Source: Actinacidiphila sp. DG2A-62
Lineage (GTDB): Bacteria > Actinomycetota > Actinomycetes > Streptomycetales > Streptomycetaceae
Assembly: GCF_035825295.1 (NCBI RefSeq)
Contig: NZ_JAYMGI010000002.1
Span: 1,302,001 to 1,366,000, forward strand
Direction: 5' to 3'
Length of the DNA: 64,000 nucleotides
Of this stretch, positions 1 through 9,232 are shown piece after piece (positions within the stretch are counted from its first letter, which is position 1; every line of letters starts with the position of its first letter). The translations under genes and the position numbers were made by a program. The notes under the pieces are model-generated. The model did no database searches and had not been told where the DNA came from. It worked only from the letters and a program-made list of their open reading frames with translations.

Positions 1-324
1 CTCCACGGCGAGGCCCGCGGTGCCGGCGATGCCGACGGCGGAGAACTCGTCGGCGGGGAACACCTTCTCGATGTCGCGCTGCGCGATCACGTTGCCCATG
101 GTGGCGCGGCGGTCGCCGGCGATGATCACGCCCTCGTCGTAGACCGCGGCCACGATCGTGGTGCCGTGCGGGAGTTCGACGGCTCCCTTCAGCGGCGGCA
201 GCGCGCGGTTCCCCGGCAGCAGCTCGGGCGAGTGCTCGCCCAGGAAGTCCAGGAACGACGACGAGCCCGGCGTCAGGAAGGCCGCCGGCAGACGCCCGGT
301 GGTGCTGCGAGTGTTGGCTTCCAC
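1..324 (-). CDS. prcB: Proteasome subunit beta, N-terminal part (cut by window edge)
   Basis: This is the catalytic beta subunit of the 20S proteasome, which degrades pupylated proteins in the cytoplasm. The visible 108 residues run from a GTG start at 324 (GGAAGGA about 6 bases upstream) through a propeptide of roughly 50 residues to the motif [21 protein letters not shown]. Autocleavage in this family exposes the first Thr of TTIVA as the active-site nucleophile. The remainder lies beyond position 1, where prcA would be expected to follow. It is the last visible gene of the arc-dop-pup-prcB series. Identification is firm because both the motif and the context fit. Confidence 0.95.
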   Translation of the reverse strand, partial: MEANTRSTTGRLPAAFLTPGSSSFLDFLGEHSPELLPGNRALPPLKGAVELPHGTTIVAAVYDEGVIIAGDRRATMGNVIAQRDIEKVFPADEFSAVGIAGTAGLAVE

Positions 325-434
325 GCGATTCCTTCCACACGATCTTGGCAGACGGTACGGACCCTACCCGCGGCCCGGAAATCCATCCGCCCCGCGCACC
401 GGTGGGGTTGCGGGGCGGACGGAAGGGTGAGCGG

Positions 435-653
435 CTACTCGCCGCCCTTCTGGACGAAGGACCGAACGAAGTCCTCCGCGTTCTCCTCCAGGACGTCGTC
501 GATCTCGTCCAGGACGGAGTCCACGTCGTCCGAAAGCTTCTCCTGGCGCTCCTTGAGGTCCTCCGCGGCCTGAGCGTCCTGCTGGACCTCCTCGACCTCC
601 TCGGTGGAACGCGTTGCCCGCTGCTGTCCGCCGTCACTGTCCCTGGTGGCCAT
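435..653 (-). CDS. pup: Prokaryotic ubiquitin-like protein Pup
   Basis: Pup is the small disordered tag that PafA attaches to lysines of proteins destined for the proteasome. The 72-residue product is very acidic, has the helical ARC-binding stretch in its C-terminal half, and ends in Val-Gln-Lys-Gly-Gly-Glu. Because the last residue is already Glu, Dop deamidation would not be needed before ligation; Dop would then act mainly as depupylase. I chose the ATG at 653 (MATRDSDGG) over one three codons upstream because it matches known Pup N-termini and has GAGGGA just before it. It sits between dop and prcB. Confidence 0.95.
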   Translation of the reverse strand: MATRDSDGGQQRATRSTEEVEEVQQDAQAAEDLKERQEKLSDDVDSVLDEIDDVLEENAEDFVRSFVQKGGE

Positions 654-799
654 GTCCCTCACCCCGCTCGGTTGCGTGACCTACAAGATCAGACCCTACA
701 AGGAGGGTCCGACTCAGGCCCTCGAATACTCAACGTCCGAGTGCTACCCGGTTGATTCCCGGTTCCGGGCCGCTTCAGCCCCGTCCGGGCCCGCGAAGA

Positions 800-2311
800 T
801 CAGCCCCCGGACAGGATGCGCACCAGTTCCTCGGCGGTGCGGCAGCGGTCCAGCAGCTCCTTCACGTGGTTGCGGGTGCCGCGCAGTGGCTCCAGGGTGG
901 GCACCCGTTGCAGGGAGTCACGGCCGGGCAGGTCGAAGATCACCGAGTCCCAGGAGGCGGCGGCCACGTCGTCGGCGTACTGCTCCAGGCAGCGGCCGCG
1001 GAAGTAGGCCCTGGTGTCCTCCGGGGGCTTGTCCACGGCCCTGAGCACCTCCGGCTCCTCCAGGACCCGCTGAATGCGCCCGCGGGCCGCCAGACGGTTG
1101 TACAGGCCCTTGTCGGGCCGCACGTCGGCGTACTGCAGGTCGACCAGGTGCAGCCGGGCGGCGTCCCAGCCGAGGCCGTCACGGCGCCGGTAGCCCTCCA
1201 GCACCTCCAGCTTCGCCACCCAGTCCAGCTCGCCCGACAGGCTCATCGGGTCGTTCTCCAGCCGGTTGAGCACGTCCTCCCAGCGGGCCAGCACGTCCTT
1301 GGTCTGCTCGTCCGCGTCGGAGCCGTAGCGCTCCTCGGTGTACTTGCGGGCCAGCTCGTAGTACTCCATCTGGAGCTGCACCGCGGTCAGCGTGCGGCCG
1401 TTGCGGAGCGTGACGAGCTGTCGCAAGCCGGGGTCGTGCGAGACCTCGTGCAGGGTGCGGACCGGCTGGTCCACCGCGAGGTCGACCTTGATGAAGCCGT
1501 CCTCGATCATGGACAGCACCAGTGCGGTGGTGCCGAGCTTGAGGTAGGTGGAGATCTCGGACAGGTTGGCGTCGCCGATGATGACGTGCAGCCTGCGGTA
1601 CTTCTCGGCGTCGGAGTGCGGCTCGTCCCGGGTGTTGATGATGGGCCGTTTGAGGGTGGTCTCCAGGCCGACCTCGACCTCGAAGTAGTCGGCGCGCTGG
1701 CTGAGCTGGAAGCCGTCCTCGTGGCCGTCCTGGCCGATGCCGACCCGGCCCGCGCCGGTGACCACCTGGCGGGAGACGAAGAACGGCGTCAGGTGCCGCA
1801 CGATGTCGGAGAAGGCGGTCTCCCGCTTCATCAGGTAGTTCTCATGGGTGCCGTAGGAGGCGCCCTTGTTGTCGGTGTTGTTCTTGTACAGGTGGATCGG
1901 CTGGGCGCCGGGGATCTGGTCGGCCCGCAGCGCCGCCTCGGCCATGATCCGCTCGCCGGCCTTGTCCCACAGCACCGCGTCGCGCGGGTTGGTCACCTCG
2001 GGCGAGGAGTACTCCGGATGGGCGTGGTCCACGTAGAGCCTGGCGCCGTTGGTGAGGATCACATTGGCCAGGCCGATGTCCTCGTCGGTCAGCTGGGTGG
2101 AGTCGGCGGCCTCCCGGGCCAGGTCGAAGCCCCGGGCGTCGCGCAGCGGGTTCTCCTCCTCGAAGTCCCAGCGGGCCCGCCGCGCCCGGTGCATCGCCGC
2201 CGCGTAGGCGTTGACGATCTGGGACGAGGTGAGCATGGCATTGGCGTTGGGGTGCCCCGGGACGGAGATCCCGTACTCCGTCTCGATGCCCATTACTCGC
2301 CGTACGGTCAT
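800..2311 (-). CDS. dop: Depupylase/deamidase of Pup
   Basis: Dop belongs to the glutamine-synthetase-like carboxylate-amine ligase family together with the Pup ligase PafA. It removes Pup from substrates and can deamidate a C-terminal Gln. The 503-residue protein opens with [16 protein letters not shown], whose Glu residues belong to the nucleotide/metal-binding site, and carries the Dop signature [11 protein letters not shown] near residue 95. The ATG at 2311 has a perfect AAGGAGG 5 bases upstream. Position directly after arc and before pup identifies it as Dop rather than PafA, which normally lies on the other side of prcA. Confidence 0.94.
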   Translation of the reverse strand: MTVRRVMGIETEYGISVPGHPNANAMLTSSQIVNAYAAAMHRARRARWDFEEENPLRDARGFDLAREAADSTQLTDEDIGLANVILTNGARLYVDHAHPEYSSPEVTNPRDAVLWDKAGERIMAEAALRADQIPGAQPIHLYKNNTDNKGASYGTHENYLMKRETAFSDIVRHLTPFFVSRQVVTGAGRVGIGQDGHEDGFQLSQRADYFEVEVGLETTLKRPIINTRDEPHSDAEKYRRLHVIIGDANLSEISTYLKLGTTALVLSMIEDGFIKVDLAVDQPVRTLHEVSHDPGLRQLVTLRNGRTLTAVQLQMEYYELARKYTEERYGSDADEQTKDVLARWEDVLNRLENDPMSLSGELDWVAKLEVLEGYRRRDGLGWDAARLHLVDLQYADVRPDKGLYNRLAARGRIQRVLEEPEVLRAVDKPPEDTRAYFRGRCLEQYADDVAAASWDSVIFDLPGRDSLQRVPTLEPLRGTRNHVKELLDRCRTAEELVRILSGG

Positions 2312-2404
2312 GCGGCCCTCCTTGCCCGGCTCCGGCCGGTCCAGACCGGAAAACACACCGGCCGCGGGTACCCGCTGTGGGGACCCGCAGCCGGAGGGTA
2401 GTGC

Positions 2405-4171
2405 CTACAGATACTGTCCGGTGTTCGCCACGGTGTCGATGGAGCGTCCGGTGTCCGCCCCCTGCTTTCCGGTCACCAGGGTGCGGATGAACACGATCCG
2501 CTCGCCCTTCTTGCCGGAGATCCGCGCCCAGTCGTCGGGGTTGGTGGTATTGGGCAGGTCCTCGTTCTCCTTGAACTCGTCGACACAGGCCGCGAGCAGG
2601 TGGGAGACGCGCATGCCGCGCTGGTTGTGGTCCAGATACGCCTTGATCGCCATCTTCTTGGCCCGGTCCACGATGTTCTGGATCATGGCGCCGGAGTTGA
2701 AGTCCTTGAAGTACAGGACCTCCTTGTCACCATTGGCGTAGGTGACCTCCAGGAAGCGGTTCTCCTCGGACTCGGAGTACATCCGCTCGACCACGGACTG
2801 GATCATGGCGTCCACGGTCGCGGCCGGCGAGCCGCCGTGCTCGGCGAGGTCCTCGCTGTGCAGCGGGAGCGAGTCGAGCAGGTACTTGGAGAAGATGTCC
2901 TTGGCCGCCTCGGCGTCCGGACGCTCGATCTTGATCTTGACGTCCAGCCGGCCGGGCCGCAGGATCGCCGGGTCGATCATGTCCTCGCGGTTGGACGCGC
3001 CGATCACGATGACGTTCTCCAGGCCCTCCACGCCGTCGATCTCGGCGAGCAGCTGGGGGACGATGGTGTTCTCCACGTCCGAGCTGACGCCGGAGCCACG
3101 GGTCCGGAAGAGCGACTCCATCTCGTCGAAGAAGACGATGACCGGGGTGCCCTCGGACGCCTTCTCCCGGGCGCGCTGGAAGACCAGGCGGATCTGCCGC
3201 TCGGTCTCGCCGACGTACTTGTTCAGCAGCTCCGGGCCCTTGATGTTCAGGAAGTAGCTCTTGCCCTGCGGCTGTCCGGTCACCTCGGCGACCTTCTTGG
3301 CCAGCGAGTTGGCCACCGCCTTGGCGATCAGCGTCTTGCCGCAGCCGGGCGGGCCGTAGAGCAGCACGCCCTTGGGCGGGCGCAGTTCGTACTCCTTGAA
3401 CAGGTCGGCGTGCAGGTAGGGCAGCTCCACCGCGTCGCGGATCTGCTCGATCTGGTTGCCGAGACCGCCGATCTGGCGGTAGTCGATGTCCGGGACCTCC
3501 TCGAGGACCAGTTCCTCGACCTCGCTCTTGGGCACCCGCTCGTAGACGTAGCCCGAGCGGGGCTCCAGGAGCAGGGCGTCGCCGGCCCGCAGCGGGGCGT
3601 CCGCCAGCGTGTCGGCGAGGCGCACCACGCGCTCCTCGTCGGTGTGGCCGATGACCAGCGCGCGCTCGCCGTCCTCCAGGACCTCCTTGAGGGTGACGAT
3701 GTCGCCGACGCGCTCGAACTCCATGGCCTGCACCACGTTGAGCGCCTCGTTGAGCATCAGTTCCTGGCCGCGCCGGAGCTCGTCGAGCTCCACCGACGGG
3801 CTGACGTTCACCCGGAGCTTGCGCCCTCCGGTGAAGATGTCCGCCGTGCCGTCGTCGTTCGCCTGGAGGAACACGCCGAAGCCGGCAGGGGGCTGCGCGA
3901 GCCGGTCGACCTCCTCCTTGAGGGCCACGATCTGGTCGCGGGCCTCCCGCAGGGTGTTCGCGAGCCGTTCGTTCTGCGCGGACACTCCTGCCAGATTGGT
4001 CTGCAGCTCGACGATCCGCTCTTCGAGAATCCTCGTGTGCCGCGGAGAGTCGGCGAGCTTGCGTCGCAGGACGGCGATCTCCTGCTCAAGAAAGGCGACC
4101 TGGCTCATGGGATCTTCCGATCCACGAGCGGGTCGGCCGCCACGGTTGATGTCGTCGTCGTGGGCCGCCAC
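2405..4171 (-). CDS. arc: Proteasome-associated AAA ATPase ARC (Mpa)
   Basis: ARC is the hexameric ring ATPase that recognises Pup, unfolds tagged proteins and feeds them to the 20S core. The 588-residue product has an N-terminal coiled coil (about 30-95) that binds Pup, an OB-fold interdomain, then an AAA module with Walker A GPPGCGKT (about 273-280), Walker [10 protein letters not shown] and the arginine-finger region. It ends in Gln-Tyr-Leu, the penultimate-Tyr signal that docks into the proteasome. The GTG start at 4171 ([11 protein letters not shown]) has GGAGGTGAGG just upstream and gives the usual Streptomyces length. First gene of the minus-strand Pup-proteasome series. Confidence 0.96.
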   Translation of the reverse strand: MAAHDDDINRGGRPARGSEDPMSQVAFLEQEIAVLRRKLADSPRHTRILEERIVELQTNLAGVSAQNERLANTLREARDQIVALKEEVDRLAQPPAGFGVFLQANDDGTADIFTGGRKLRVNVSPSVELDELRRGQELMLNEALNVVQAMEFERVGDIVTLKEVLEDGERALVIGHTDEERVVRLADTLADAPLRAGDALLLEPRSGYVYERVPKSEVEELVLEEVPDIDYRQIGGLGNQIEQIRDAVELPYLHADLFKEYELRPPKGVLLYGPPGCGKTLIAKAVANSLAKKVAEVTGQPQGKSYFLNIKGPELLNKYVGETERQIRLVFQRAREKASEGTPVIVFFDEMESLFRTRGSGVSSDVENTIVPQLLAEIDGVEGLENVIVIGASNREDMIDPAILRPGRLDVKIKIERPDAEAAKDIFSKYLLDSLPLHSEDLAEHGGSPAATVDAMIQSVVERMYSESEENRFLEVTYANGDKEVLYFKDFNSGAMIQNIVDRAKKMAIKAYLDHNQRGMRVSHLLAACVDEFKENEDLPNTTNPDDWARISGKKGERIVFIRTLVTGKQGADTGRSIDTVANTGQYL

Positions 4172-4209
4172 GGTCCTCACCTCCTCCAAGGGGAGCTGGA
4201 CGTTTCCAG

Positions 4210-4237
4210 ACCCTACCTGGGCCAGGTGGGGTTGAAA
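4210..4237 (-). promoter_or_regulatory. Candidate promoter of the arc-dop-pup operon
   Basis: Read on the minus strand there is TTTCAA (4232-4237), a 16-base spacer and TAGGGT (4210-4215). This resembles a vegetative sigma promoter and would start transcription about 30 bases before the arc GTG. Inferred from sequence only. Confidence 0.4.
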
Positions 4238-4488
4238 CCCCTAGATCACAAAGACGATCGCGGTGTGTCCGATCTTCACCCTTGCGCACGTCCCTCCGCC
4301 ACTGAGATACCCGCCGATCTCCATCCGAAAGCCGCCGGTTGTATCGTCGTTTCGGTCAACCACCGCGGCGGGCCGTTGCTTCCCGGGACTTCCGGGAGGC
4401 GCTGCGGGGGCTCCCGCGGGGCTCCCCAGGGGTCCGTCGGCGGTTGCCCGGTCACATCCTGAACGAGGAACGGCAGGCGAGGGGTTCC

Positions 4489-4794
4489 GTGAGCGAGGAC
4501 ACAGCCGAGGCGCTGGAGGTCTGGATCGACCAGGACCTGTGCACGGGTGACGGCATCTGTGTGCAGTACGCGCCCGAGGTCTTCGAACTGGACATCGACG
4601 GTCTGGCGTACGTGAAGGCGCCGGCGCCCGACGGCGGCGAGGGCGAACTGCTGCAGTCCCCCGGCGCGACGACGCCGGTGCCGCTGCCGCTGCTCCAGGA
4701 CGTGGTGGACTCCGCCAAGGAGTGCCCCGGCGAGTGCATCCACGTGCGCAGGGCCGCCGACCGCGTCGAGGTCTACGGCCCCGACGCGGAGTGA
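4489..4794 (+). CDS. Ferredoxin, small actinobacterial type
   Basis: A 101-residue electron carrier. The first cysteines are in DLCTGDGIC and the last in ECPGECIHV, the spacing of single-cluster 3Fe-4S/4Fe-4S ferredoxins that serve cytochromes P450 and other oxygenases. An insert of about 30 residues rich in Pro and Gly separates the two halves. The GTG at 4489 (VSEDTAEALEVWID) is chosen because GGCGAGGGG lies before it and the upstream in-frame residues are low-complexity basic sequence unlike a ferredoxin. It is divergent from arc, a pairing I recall from S. coelicolor. No redox partner is adjacent, so its client is unknown. Confidence 0.85.
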   Translation: MSEDTAEALEVWIDQDLCTGDGICVQYAPEVFELDIDGLAYVKAPAPDGGEGELLQSPGATTPVPLPLLQDVVDSAKECPGECIHVRRAADRVEVYGPDAE

Positions 4795-4852
4795 GCCGCA
4801 GGCCGCGGCGGGCGGCCGTGGCGGGCGGGCGCGGCGCCGGCCGGGAGGCGGC

Positions 4853-5479
4853 TCAGACGCTGTTCGGCGGCGGGCCGGGGATCGCCACGTAGCGGCCGTC
4901 GCGCCACTCCCAGGTGTACGCCCGCTGGAGGTCGGGGCAGCAGCGCGGCACGGTGTCGCCGGAGAAGCCCAGGACGGTCGCCCGCACGGTACGGCCCTGC
5001 AGCCGGAAGTTCGCGATCTCCCGGTCGTCCTGCGGCCTGACCAGGGTCTCCACGATCCGCGGGGCGCCCCCCGCGGCGGCCGACAGCACGTAGACGCCGC
5101 TGGGCGGGGTGCCGGTGTCGGCCTGGCAGCGGACCACCACGACGGTGTCCGGGCGGCCGTCCCCGTCGAGGTCGGCGGAGACGTGCGAGAGCACCGCCAC
5201 GGACACGCCGGGGGCGCAGTCCAGCGGGTAGGTCACGGCGTTCGGGTCGGGCGCGGCGGCGGGGGCGGGGGCCGCGCGTCCGGCTCCGGTCCCGCCCTGC
5301 GCGGCCCGGCCGCCGTGGGTGCTCTGGCCGGCCGCCGGCCGGGACGCGGTGGGCGAGGCGTCGGCGGGCTGCACCAGGGCGACGGCGCCGACCACGGCGC
5401 CGAGCGCGACGGCGGTGGTGAGCCAGTGCACGGCTCGGGTGCGGGTGTGCGGAAGGGCGGGGCCTGCGGACGGCTGCAC
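4853..5479 (-). CDS. Secreted or membrane-anchored protein with a Ca-binding-like repeat
   Basis: A 208-residue protein. Residues about 15-40 are a hydrophobic export segment following a basic N-terminus. An Ala/Gly/Pro-rich linker of some 50 residues leads to a folded domain starting at the first Cys of LDCAPGVSVAVLSHVSADLDGDG. The DLDGDGRPD stretch resembles the metal-binding loop of VCBS/FG-GAP repeats. Four cysteines (LDC, RC, RCC) suggest disulfides outside the cell. The GTG at 5479 has AGGAG upstream. Function unknown; similar proteins sit next to the proteasome locus in other streptomycetes, which shows conservation of position but not role. Confidence 0.75.
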   Translation of the reverse strand: MQPSAGPALPHTRTRAVHWLTTAVALGAVVGAVALVQPADASPTASRPAAGQSTHGGRAAQGGTGAGRAAPAPAAAPDPNAVTYPLDCAPGVSVAVLSHVSADLDGDGRPDTVVVVRCQADTGTPPSGVYVLSAAAGGAPRIVETLVRPQDDREIANFRLQGRTVRATVLGFSGDTVPRCCPDLQRAYTWEWRDGRYVAIPGPPPNSV

Positions 5480-5651
5480 GCGCCTGTCTCCTGGGGTCGT
5501 TCACCGGGGGGTGGCCAGCATCGTGCCATATCTCACACCGGGCGGGAACGGCGGGGTCCAGGACAGCCGCCGCGGCGGTCCGGCACCGGTCCGGCAGCGT
5601 TCCCGCGGCGGGCCGGCGCCGGTCCCGCGGCGCGTCGGCAGCCGCCCGAAT

Positions 5652-5706
5652 GCGGTCCGAAGACGGTCCGAAGACGGTCGGAACGCGGTCCGAAGGCGCT
5701 CCGGAA
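5652..5706. repeat. Five tandem 11-bp units upstream of the secreted-protein gene
   Basis: Units of the form GCGGTCCGAAG start at 5652, 5663, 5674, 5685 and 5696; the third and fifth are diverged. They lie in the 353-base gap between trmI and the secreted-protein gene, about 175 bases before the latter's start. The rest of the gap is GC-rich, with loose GGTCC/GGTCCGG-type repetition and no gene I can support. Confidence 0.75.
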
Positions 5707-5832
5707 GCGGCGCCGCGCCCGACACGAACCGGCGAAAGTTGGCCGAAACCGTACGTCACGTCACCGGCGCCCCCGCCGCCGCTCACCTCACGTGGGCCGC
5801 GCCCGCCGCTCGCCCCGCTCCTGTCCCCCGCC

Positions 5833-6756
5833 TCACGCCTCGGCGGCGCCGCTCCTGCTGCCCCCGCCGCTGCCGCTGCCCGGACCGGTGTAGTCCTCGC
5901 CGTAGGCGCCCGGGGCGGGACGGCGGCGGCGCAGCGGCGGCTCGACGCCGTCGGCCAGCCGCCGGGCGGTGAGCAGGAAGCCGGTGTGGCCGATCATCCG
6001 GTGGTCGGGCCGGACCGCGAGGCCCTCGACGTGCCAGGTGCGCACCATGGTCTCCCAGGCGGCCGGCTCGTTGAAGTTGCCGTGCTCGCGGATCGCCTCG
6101 ACGGTGCGGGCGAGCTGGGTGGTGGTGGCGACGTAGGCGCACAGGATGCCGCCGGGCACCAGCGCCTTGGCGACCGCCTCCAGGCACTCCCAGGGGGCGA
6201 GCATGTCCAGGATGACGCGGTCGACCTCGGTGTCGGACAGGTTGTCCTGGAGGTCGCCGACGGTGAGCTGCCAGGCCGGGTGCGGCCCGCCGAAGTAGCG
6301 CTCGACGTTCTGGGTGGCGATCTCCGCGAAGTCCGCCCGGCGCTCGTAGCTGTGCAGCATGCCCTGGTCGCCGATCGCCCGCAGCAGGAAGCTGCTGAGC
6401 GACCCCGAGCCGACGCCGGCCTCCACGACGCGGGCGCCGGGGAAGATGTCGGCCATCGCCAGGATCTGCCCGGCGTCCTTGGGGTAGACCACGGCGGCGC
6501 CGCGGGGCATGGACAGGACGTAGTCGGGGAGCAGCGGGCGCAGCGCGAGGTAGGCGACGTTTCCCGTGGTTCTGACGACACTGCCCTCGGGGGCGCCGAT
6601 CAGCTCGTCGTGCGGGAAGGCGCCCTTGTGGGTGTGGAACTGCTTCCCTGCTTCGAGCGTGAAGGTGTAGTGGCGTCCCTTGGGGTCGGTGAGCTGGACC
6701 TGGTCCCCGACTCTGAAGGGCCCGCGACGGCGGGCGGCACCGGTCGGTTCGGACAT
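5833..6756 (-). CDS. trmI: tRNA (adenine-58-N1)-methyltransferase TrmI
   Basis: Methylates N1 of A58 in the T loop of tRNAs using S-adenosylmethionine. The 307-residue protein begins with a small beta-barrel domain (about 10-75; FRVGDQVQLTDPKGRHYTF) followed by a Rossmann methyltransferase fold. Visible motifs are YPKDAGQILAMADIFPGARV, the AdoMet loop EAGVGSGSLSS near residue 115 and the DMLAPWE catalytic-site strand. The C-terminal 40 residues are a Gly/Ser/Arg-rich tail without homology to the core. It lies 54 bases downstream of the M50 protease gene on the same strand, so the two may be cotranscribed. Confidence 0.93.
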   Translation of the reverse strand: MSEPTGAARRRGPFRVGDQVQLTDPKGRHYTFTLEAGKQFHTHKGAFPHDELIGAPEGSVVRTTGNVAYLALRPLLPDYVLSMPRGAAVVYPKDAGQILAMADIFPGARVVEAGVGSGSLSSFLLRAIGDQGMLHSYERRADFAEIATQNVERYFGGPHPAWQLTVGDLQDNLSDTEVDRVILDMLAPWECLEAVAKALVPGGILCAYVATTTQLARTVEAIREHGNFNEPAAWETMVRTWHVEGLAVRPDHRMIGHTGFLLTARRLADGVEPPLRRRRPAPGAYGEDYTGPGSGSGGGSRSGAAEA

Positions 6757-6810
6757 GCGCTCACCTTACCGGCTCACCGGCGGCCGTCCTTCCGGCGGCG
6801 GGCGGGCCGG

Positions 6811-8049
6811 TTACGGCGCGGTGTCCCTGGACATGGCGGCGAGGAAGGCGCGTTCGACGTCGGCGGTGGACAGCACGCCGTAGATCTCGCCGGTGTCCTC
6901 CACCACCAGGTACTCGGTGGAGGGCTCGGCGCGCAGGGCGTCGAGGAGGTCCTCGCCGGCCAGCTCCGCGGAGACGCGCATGCCGGGGGTGAGGTCCTGG
7001 GCGAGGCCGCTGACCGCGACCCAGGGGCGGCGGTGCTCGGGGACGCCGACGATCGCGGACTCGCGGACCAGCGCGGTGGGGGCACCGCGGCCGTCGACGA
7101 CGACCAGGGCGCGGGCGCCGGCCTCGTTGGCCCGGCGCAGCGCCTCGGACAGCGGGGTGTCGGAGTTCACCGGGACGGCCCGCCGGGTCAGGGTGCGGGC
7201 GCGCAGGCCGGGCAGCCGCTCGCGCAGCCGGGCCATCCGCAGGCTGTTGCCCGCGCCGGTCCAGATGATCGCGGCGAGGATCGCGGCCAGCAGCGCGTCG
7301 GTGAGGGAGTCGGCGCTGGAGACGTTGTCGCCGCCGTCCAGCCCGCCGCGGTAGGACAGCGTGGGCAGTCCGATCAGCACGGCGAGGGCCAGCGCCCGGC
7401 CGACCCAGGCGGCGGCGACGGTGCCGGTCATGGCGCTGCCGCTGACCTTCCACACCACCGCGCGCAGCATCCGGCCGCCGTCCAGCGGCAGCCCGGGCAG
7501 GAAGTTGAAGATCGCAACGATCAAGTTGCTGACCATCAGCCCGGCCAGCAGCACCCCGGGCACGGTGTCGCGGTCGACCAGGCGCATGCCGCCGAAGAAG
7601 GCGCCGGCCAGCACCAGGGAGAGCAGCGGTCCGACGAAGGCGAGCACGAACTCCCGGCCGGGGGTGTCGGAGTCCTTCTCGATCTCCGAGACGCCGCCGA
7701 AGAACTGCAGCTGGATGCGGCGCACCGGCAGCTTGAAGCGCAGCGCGGCCACTGTGTGGGCCAGCTCGTGCACTAGCACCGAGGCGTAGAAGGCGACCGC
7801 GAAGAACAGCGAGACCAGGTAGCGGGCCCGGCCGAGCTCGGGCAGCACGGTGTCGAGCTGGCCGCCGAAGACCCAGGTGATCAGCGCGGCGACCAGGAAC
7901 CAGCTGGGCGCGACGTAGATGGGGACGCCGAAGAACCGGCCCATCAGGATGCCGCCGCCCGGCTCCCGCGGCTGTTTGCCGGAGTCGCCGTCGCCCTCCT
8001 GCCCCGGATCGCGGGTGTTGTCCGACGGCGGCTTCCCGCTCTCGCTCAC
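6811..8049 (-). CDS. Site-2-type membrane zinc protease with CBS domains (M50B)
   Basis: An intramembrane metalloprotease of 412 residues. A charged N-terminus of about 30 residues precedes several membrane spans. The zinc-binding HExxH is VLVHELAHTVA near residue 100, and the third ligand lies in NFLPGLPLDGGRML near 185. Residues about 290-405 form a pair of CBS domains (for example TPLSEALRRANEAGARALVVVD), which in this subfamily bind nucleotides and control activity. The GTG at 8049 has GAGGGGA 5 bases upstream. Likely substrates are membrane-held regulators, but nothing here names one. Confidence 0.9.
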   Translation of the reverse strand: MSESGKPPSDNTRDPGQEGDGDSGKQPREPGGGILMGRFFGVPIYVAPSWFLVAALITWVFGGQLDTVLPELGRARYLVSLFFAVAFYASVLVHELAHTVAALRFKLPVRRIQLQFFGGVSEIEKDSDTPGREFVLAFVGPLLSLVLAGAFFGGMRLVDRDTVPGVLLAGLMVSNLIVAIFNFLPGLPLDGGRMLRAVVWKVSGSAMTGTVAAAWVGRALALAVLIGLPTLSYRGGLDGGDNVSSADSLTDALLAAILAAIIWTGAGNSLRMARLRERLPGLRARTLTRRAVPVNSDTPLSEALRRANEAGARALVVVDGRGAPTALVRESAIVGVPEHRRPWVAVSGLAQDLTPGMRVSAELAGEDLLDALRAEPSTEYLVVEDTGEIYGVLSTADVERAFLAAMSRDTAP

Positions 8050-8279
8050 TGGTTCCCCTCGTTCGAAACAGACCCTCGTACCGATCATGCGGCACGAGGG
8101 GTCCCGCGACCATGCTATTGCGCTGCCGCTCGCGGGTGGGGGCCGCGGTGCGCTTCTCCCCCGCGAGGTCGCGGCGCGGGGCCGCGCGGCCGGGGGTGCG
8201 GCCACGGCGGGGCCCGGGGCGCGACCGGGGCGCGGGGGCCGCGCGGCGGTCGTGTCGGCGCGCTGTCGGTGGCAGGCAA

Positions 8280-8285
8280 TAGGGT
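8280..8285 (+). promoter_or_regulatory. Minus-10 element suggesting a leaderless RecB-like transcript
   Basis: TAGGGT ends 8 bases before the ATG at 8294, and no Shine-Dalgarno sequence is present. The spacing would put the transcription start at the start codon, as in many actinobacterial leaderless mRNAs. No convincing minus-35 element is seen. The rest of the 244-base divergent gap (8050-8293) shows nothing else recognisable. Confidence 0.4.
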
Positions 8286-8293
8286 CGTGTGCC

Positions 8294-9208
8294 ATGGAGA
8301 TCCCCGCCCAGAGTCCGTCGCCGGACGCCGCGCCCGCGCGGCCCGCGCCGCCGCGGCCGCCGTCGTCGCTGTCGCCGTCGCGCGCCGCGGACTTCATGCG
8401 GTGCCCGCTGCTGTACCGGCTGCGGGTGATCGACCGGCTGCCGGAGAAGCCGAGCGCCGCGGCGACCCGCGGCACGGTGGTGCACGCCGTGCTGGAGCGG
8501 CTGTTCGACGCGCCGGCCGCCGACCGCACCGCGGACCTGGCCCGTTCGATGGTGGCCGGCGAGTGGGAGCGGCTGCTGGCCGCCCGCCCGGAGCTGCGCG
8601 GGCTGTTCACCGCGGCCGAGGGCGCGGCCGACCCGGCGGCGCTGGAGGAGTGGCTGCGCAGCGCCGAGCGGCTGGTGGACCGCTGGTTCACGCTGGAGGA
8701 CCCCACCCGGCTGGAGCCGGCCGAACGCGAACTGTTCGTGGAGACCGTGCTGGAGTCGGGGCTGACGCTGCGCGGGTACGTCGACCGGCTGGACGTCGCG
8801 CCGGCCAGCGGCGACCTGCGGGTGGTGGACTACAAGACCGGCAAGGCCCCGCGCCCGGAGTACGCCGACGAACCGCTGTTCCAGATGAAGTTCTACGCGC
8901 TGGTGCTGTGGCGGCTGCGCGGGGTGGTCCCGCGCCGGCTCCAGCTGGTCTACCTGGGCAGCGGGGACGTGATGACCTACGACCCGTCCGAGGCGGATCT
9001 GCGGGCCGTCGAGCGCAAGCTGCTGGCGCTGTGGGAGGCGATCACCGAGGCGACCCGCAGCGGCGACTGGCGGCCGCGCCGCTCGCCGCTGTGCGGCTGG
9101 TGCGACCATCAGGCGGTCTGCCCCGAATTCGGCGGGACTCCCCCGCCCTACCCCCTGGTGGAAATCTCCGGGGCGCCGCCGGCCGTCGGCGAGAATGGTC
9201 CGGTCTAG
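8294..9208 (+). CDS. RecB-like PD-(D/E)XK nuclease with probable Fe-S cluster
   Basis: A 304-residue single-domain nuclease of the RecB/Cas4-like superfamily. Motifs in order: SPSRAADFMRCPLLYRL (first cluster Cys), GTVVHAVLERLF (active-site His), ELFVETVLESGLTLRGYVDRLD (Asp), VVDYKTGK (Asp-x-Lys core) and the QMKFYALVL helix. Three more cysteines in LCGWCDHQAVCPEF complete the four ligands typical of a 4Fe-4S cluster in AddB/Cas4-type nucleases. The ATG at 8294 is preceded by a minus-10 element. No Cas gene or helicase partner is nearby; this is a housekeeping actinobacterial paralogue, probably in DNA repair. Confidence 0.88.
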   Translation: MEIPAQSPSPDAAPARPAPPRPPSSLSPSRAADFMRCPLLYRLRVIDRLPEKPSAAATRGTVVHAVLERLFDAPAADRTADLARSMVAGEWERLLAARPELRGLFTAAEGAADPAALEEWLRSAERLVDRWFTLEDPTRLEPAERELFVETVLESGLTLRGYVDRLDVAPASGDLRVVDYKTGKAPRPEYADEPLFQMKFYALVLWRLRGVVPRRLQLVYLGSGDVMTYDPSEADLRAVERKLLALWEAITEATRSGDWRPRRSPLCGWCDHQAVCPEFGGTPPPYPLVEISGAPPAVGENGPV

Positions 9209-9232
9209 GGCGTGTCGTGCAAAGGAGAACCC

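Noticed and set aside
752..2401. Long plus-strand open frame opposite dop
   Set aside because: High GC content keeps the antisense frame open; the minus-strand protein is clearly Dop.
4300..4330. CTGAGATACCCG, the hallmark of a TPP riboswitch, in the arc/ferredoxin gap
   Set aside because: The second conserved half (TGAACCTGATC-like) and the flanking pairing are absent, and neither neighbour is a thiamine gene.
8294..9208. Cas4 adaptation nuclease
   Set aside because: Motifs are shared with Cas4, but there is no CRISPR array or other cas gene in the window, and a stand-alone RecB-like nuclease is normal in streptomycetes.
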